Origin: an uncultured Verrucomicrobia subdivision 3 bacterium
GTDB lineage: Bacteria; Verrucomicrobiota; Verrucomicrobiae; Limisphaerales; UBA11358
Assembly: GCA_903921455.1 (NCBI GenBank)
Contig: CAIXPZ010000281.1
Location: forward strand, 1-8,448
Direction: 5' to 3'
Length of the DNA: 8,448 nt
Numbering within the stretch: the stretch's first letter is position 1; each line of letters opens with the position of its first letter. Of the stretch, positions 6,887 through 8,448 are shown piece by piece. Below the pieces are notes generated by a model, which saw only the letters and a list, made by a program, of their open reading frames with translations, searched no databases and was not told the DNA's origin. Position numbers and translations under genes: made by a program.

Positions 6887-8116
6887 ATGCACACTCATCC
6901 CCGAGGATTCTGGAAAACGCTGGAGGCATTTGCGGAATCGCATCCGCCGGCGGCAGTGCTGGCGTCCTGGCGGCATTACACAGGACCGGAGTTCGGGACG
7001 ATGGGAAATTTTCTGCGGGCTTCGGCGCAACTGGCGCAAATGTATCCCTGTCTTTCGGAAACCGGTTGTGGAGATCCACATGAAGTGGTGGCGTTGGACG
7101 ATGGCCGCTGGCTGGCGCGCAGTCAGGAAGATATGCGTTATTGTCCGGCCATCTGGCTGACCGAGGCGGAGCTGGCGCTGTATGAATTGGACACGGAACG
7201 CCTGGGCGGTGAGTTGTGCCGCGTGCTGGGATTTGAGCCGGCAGCGACCATTGGCGCGAGTGAGTCGGCCCCGAAACTTTGGTTGGTGGGCACGCACTTG
7301 GCGACGCGGTCGCCGGTGTATCTGGCCTTGTGCCCGAATGAAGGCCAATTGGTTTTGCATCTGCAATGCCTGTTCTCGGTGTGCCAGGAGCCATTTATTT
7401 TACTCGCGCCGACGGCGCGGCATCGGTCTGAATTGATTGGGGCGATGTTGCAACGTGAACGGTGCGCCTTCATTCCGCTGGCCCCGTGTCTAGCGCCCGA
7501 CGGCGCGGGGTTTCGGCTGATTGCACCGGTGGCGCCGGTGTTGGATCGGTTCGCGGCCGGGATGGTGACCGGCGATGGCTTGGTCAAGACGGTCGAACGG
7601 ATTGACCGGAACATCGAGGCAGTGGCCCAGGACAAATACGATCTCCGCCAAGAGAACGCGGAACTGCGGCAGTTGAACAAGGAGGGGTATTTCAATTTTG
7701 CCGTGCGCGTGAACGGCGAGGATTTTCTGGTTTTCGCCGTCATAATGGCGCTGGGCAACCGCAAAGCGGCGGCCGACCATTTGAAAATTCCGGCGCGCAC
7801 ACTTTATCATCGCGTGGACCAATGGGCCGGGCGCGGCAAGGATTACCAACTCATGATGCGCTACCTCGAATGGCGCAAACGCAGTTCCCGCCATCTCAAG
7901 GTGGAACTGAATCCCTCCCTGCAATCCGGCGAATCCGGCGATGCCCCCGAAAATCCCGAGACGATGGCCGACGTGCTGACGGAGATCAAAGCGGCGGATA
8001 ATCGCGATTATCCGGCGCTGCTGGCGGACGTGCTGCAGGCGTTGCAACGCCAGAACAGCGGCAATTGGACGATGGTGCGCAATGAACTCGTGGAGATGAT
8101 CCAGGACGAGGTCTGA
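6887..8116 (+). CDS. Hypothetical protein, 409 aa, with coiled coil and Fis-like helix-turn-helix
   Basis: Starts at the first ATG after an in-frame TAG (6875-6877); no strong Shine-Dalgarno, which fits translational coupling to the gene ending 20 bases earlier. Residues 1-225 are an unrecognised domain holding all nine cysteines (55, 61, 86, 111, 149, 161, 166, 193, 201). Residues ~229-266 are a likely coiled coil (VERIDRNIEAV...LRQENAELRQLNKEG). Residues ~280-313 resemble a Fis/NtrC-type helix-turn-helix: ALGNRKAAADHLKIPARTLY matches the usual GNR..AA..L.I...TLY..V pattern. A basic helix with LEWRKRSSRHLKV and an acidic C-terminal helical region (residues 359-409) follow. There is no AAA+ sigma-54 activator domain and no response-regulator receiver. 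It probably binds DNA as an oligomer, perhaps sensing something through the N-terminal domain; that is inference. A strong terminator lies 50 bases downstream. Confidence 0.8.
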   Translation: MHTHPRGFWKTLEAFAESHPPAAVLASWRHYTGPEFGTMGNFLRASAQLAQMYPCLSETGCGDPHEVVALDDGRWLARSQEDMRYCPAIWLTEAELALYELDTERLGGELCRVLGFEPAATIGASESAPKLWLVGTHLATRSPVYLALCPNEGQLVLHLQCLFSVCQEPFILLAPTARHRSELIGAMLQRERCAFIPLAPCLAPDGAGFRLIAPVAPVLDRFAAGMVTGDGLVKTVERIDRNIEAVAQDKYDLRQENAELRQLNKEGYFNFAVRVNGEDFLVFAVIMALGNRKAAADHLKIPARTLYHRVDQWAGRGKDYQLMMRYLEWRKRSSRHLKVELNPSLQSGESGDAPENPETMADVLTEIKAADNRDYPALLADVLQALQRQNSGNWTMVRNELVEMIQDEV

Positions 8117-8123
8117 TGGCAAA

Positions 8124-8139
8124 ATTTTTGGCAACTTTC
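8124..8139 (+). repeat. 16-base direct repeat, copy 1
   Basis: ATTTTTGGCAACTTTC, eight bases after the stop of the 409-aa gene. An exact second copy is at 8202-8217, on the other side of the terminator, 78 bases away start to start. Confidence 0.85.
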
Positions 8140-8150
8140 TAAATAGTTGC
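8131..8150. promoter_or_regulatory. Inverted repeat GCAACT-N8-AGTTGC
   Basis: A perfect 6-bp dyad with an A+T-rich 8-base spacer, overlapping direct-repeat copy 1. The geometry fits a dimeric regulator's operator as well as a weak hairpin. The second direct-repeat copy keeps only the left half. It could be a site for the XRE protein downstream or the HTH protein upstream; this is inference. Confidence 0.4.
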
Positions 8151-8166
8151 AATTCACTCCCCCTCA

Positions 8167-8197
8167 AGGGTTAGCGTTACGCTAACCCTCTTTTTTT
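8167..8197 (+). terminator. Strong intrinsic terminator after the 409-aa gene
   Basis: A perfect 10-bp stem AGGGTTAGCG/CGCTAACCCT with a TTA loop (8167-8189), then C and seven T residues (8191-8197). It reads on the + strand only, as there is no A run on the left side. It marks the end of the two-gene transcription unit and separates it from the XRE gene. Confidence 0.93.
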
Positions 8198-8201
8198 GCC
8201 C

Positions 8202-8217
8202 ATTTTTGGCAACTTTC
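8202..8217 (+). repeat. 16-base direct repeat, copy 2
   Basis: Exact copy of ATTTTTGGCAACTTTC at 8124-8139. It lies just after the terminator and 48 bases before the XRE gene's ATG. With TTGCC at 8196-8200 its GGCAA (8208-8212) forms a further small inverted repeat. Confidence 0.85.
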
Positions 8218-8227
8218 CCGACTTCTG

Positions 8228-8250
8228 CCGGGGCGAATGGTTCGCCACGG
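8228..8250. promoter_or_regulatory. Dyad in front of the XRE regulator gene
   Basis: GGCGAA/TTCGCC (8232-8237 with 8241-8246, TGG loop) extends after one mismatch to CCG/CGG (8228-8230 with 8248-8250). It ends 15 bases before ATG 8266. It may be an autoregulatory operator or a leader hairpin affecting translation; no T run follows, so it is not a terminator. Confidence 0.45.
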
Positions 8251-8265
8251 AAACCAAAGAATCGT

Positions 8266-8448
8266 ATGGCAGAAAATCGAAGAATGGCGGCGGCACGCGT
8301 GCTCAAAGGGGTCACTCAGCGACAACTCGCGGAACTGGTCGGCACCCGGGAGATCGAGATTTCCCGCATCGAAACCGGCCGGTGTGAGCCGGACCGGCAA
8401 TTGAAGGAGAAGATCGCCGCCGTCCTGGAGAAACCCACCTTCGAACTC
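8266..8448 (+). CDS. XRE-family (Cro/C1-type HTH) regulator, 3' partial
   Basis: 61 codons are open to the right edge without a stop, so the C-terminus is missing. Residues ~14-55 carry a typical XRE helix-turn-helix: VTQRQLAELVG as the first helices, ISRIETGR as the recognition helix and following turn, then a terminal helix KEKIAAVLEK. By family it binds DNA as a dimer and often represses its own promoter. The start ATG 8266 has only a weak upstream purine stretch (AAAGA, 8256-8260). A second in-frame ATG at 8284 is possible but would remove only a short basic N-terminus. It is in the same direction as the unassigned gene pair but lies beyond a strong terminator, so it has its own promoter or relies on read-through. 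The dyad and repeats in its leader are candidate targets. Confidence 0.82.
   Translation, partial: MAENRRMAAARVLKGVTQRQLAELVGTREIEISRIETGRCEPDRQLKEKIAAVLEKPTFEL

Noticed and set aside
6429..7394. 321-residue open frame on the minus strand
   Set aside because: It lies opposite the 403- and 409-aa genes, is rich in Pro/Arg/Ser/His as antisense frames of high-G+C genes are, and shows no domain or ribosome binding site.
5655..8116. Toxin-antitoxin or known phage-defence system
   Set aside because: Both proteins are large for a classical toxin-antitoxin pair and no nuclease, acetyltransferase, kinase, TIR, reverse transcriptase or helicase motif is visible. The module is reported only as unassigned.
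8124..8217. CRISPR array or att site from the 16-base direct repeat
   Set aside because: Only two copies, with a terminator between them; no spacer series, integrase, cas gene or tRNA end nearby.

Overview
The window looks like a chromosomal segment of a Verrucomicrobiota bacterium, possibly of the Pedosphaera/Limisphaera type. This assignment is an inference from protein style. It rests on a giant surface protein built from autotransporter-associated beta-strand (PATR) repeats, a small P-domain protein with a PEP-CTERM sorting tail, and fairly high G+C. All genes I accept lie on the + strand. No tRNA, rRNA, transposase, integrase or CRISPR array was seen.

Left part (2-5049): a cell-surface or exported pair. 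The first gene is cut by the left edge. It encodes more than 1,460 residues of PATR repeats, then Ig-like, MBG-like and cadherin-like modules and a short C-terminal module. Twenty-six bases later, with a good ribosome binding site, comes a 203-residue secreted protein with a proprotein-convertase P/Homo B-type domain and a VPEP-TM-RR tail. The two genes probably form one transcription unit.

Middle (5050-5654): a small 73-residue gene of unknown function is followed by about 290 bases without a gene. That stretch is packed with stem-loops. Four consecutive hairpins run into a fifth that is followed by eight T residues, so it is a candidate structured RNA or structured 3' UTR ending in a terminator. 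A second hairpin, related in sequence to the terminator stem, lies just upstream of the next gene.

Right part (5655-8448): two co-directional genes of nearly equal size (403 and 409 residues, 20 bases apart) that I cannot assign to a known family. The second ends in a coiled coil, a Fis-like helix-turn-helix and a tail. The pair is bounded by the upstream terminator-like hairpin and by a very strong intrinsic terminator downstream. After it comes a leader with a 16-base direct repeat, several GGCAA half-sites and a dyad, and then the start of an XRE-family regulator cut by the right edge. The two unknown genes, with a putative regulator beside them, are the best candidate for an undescribed system. 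What they do cannot be read from the sequence alone.
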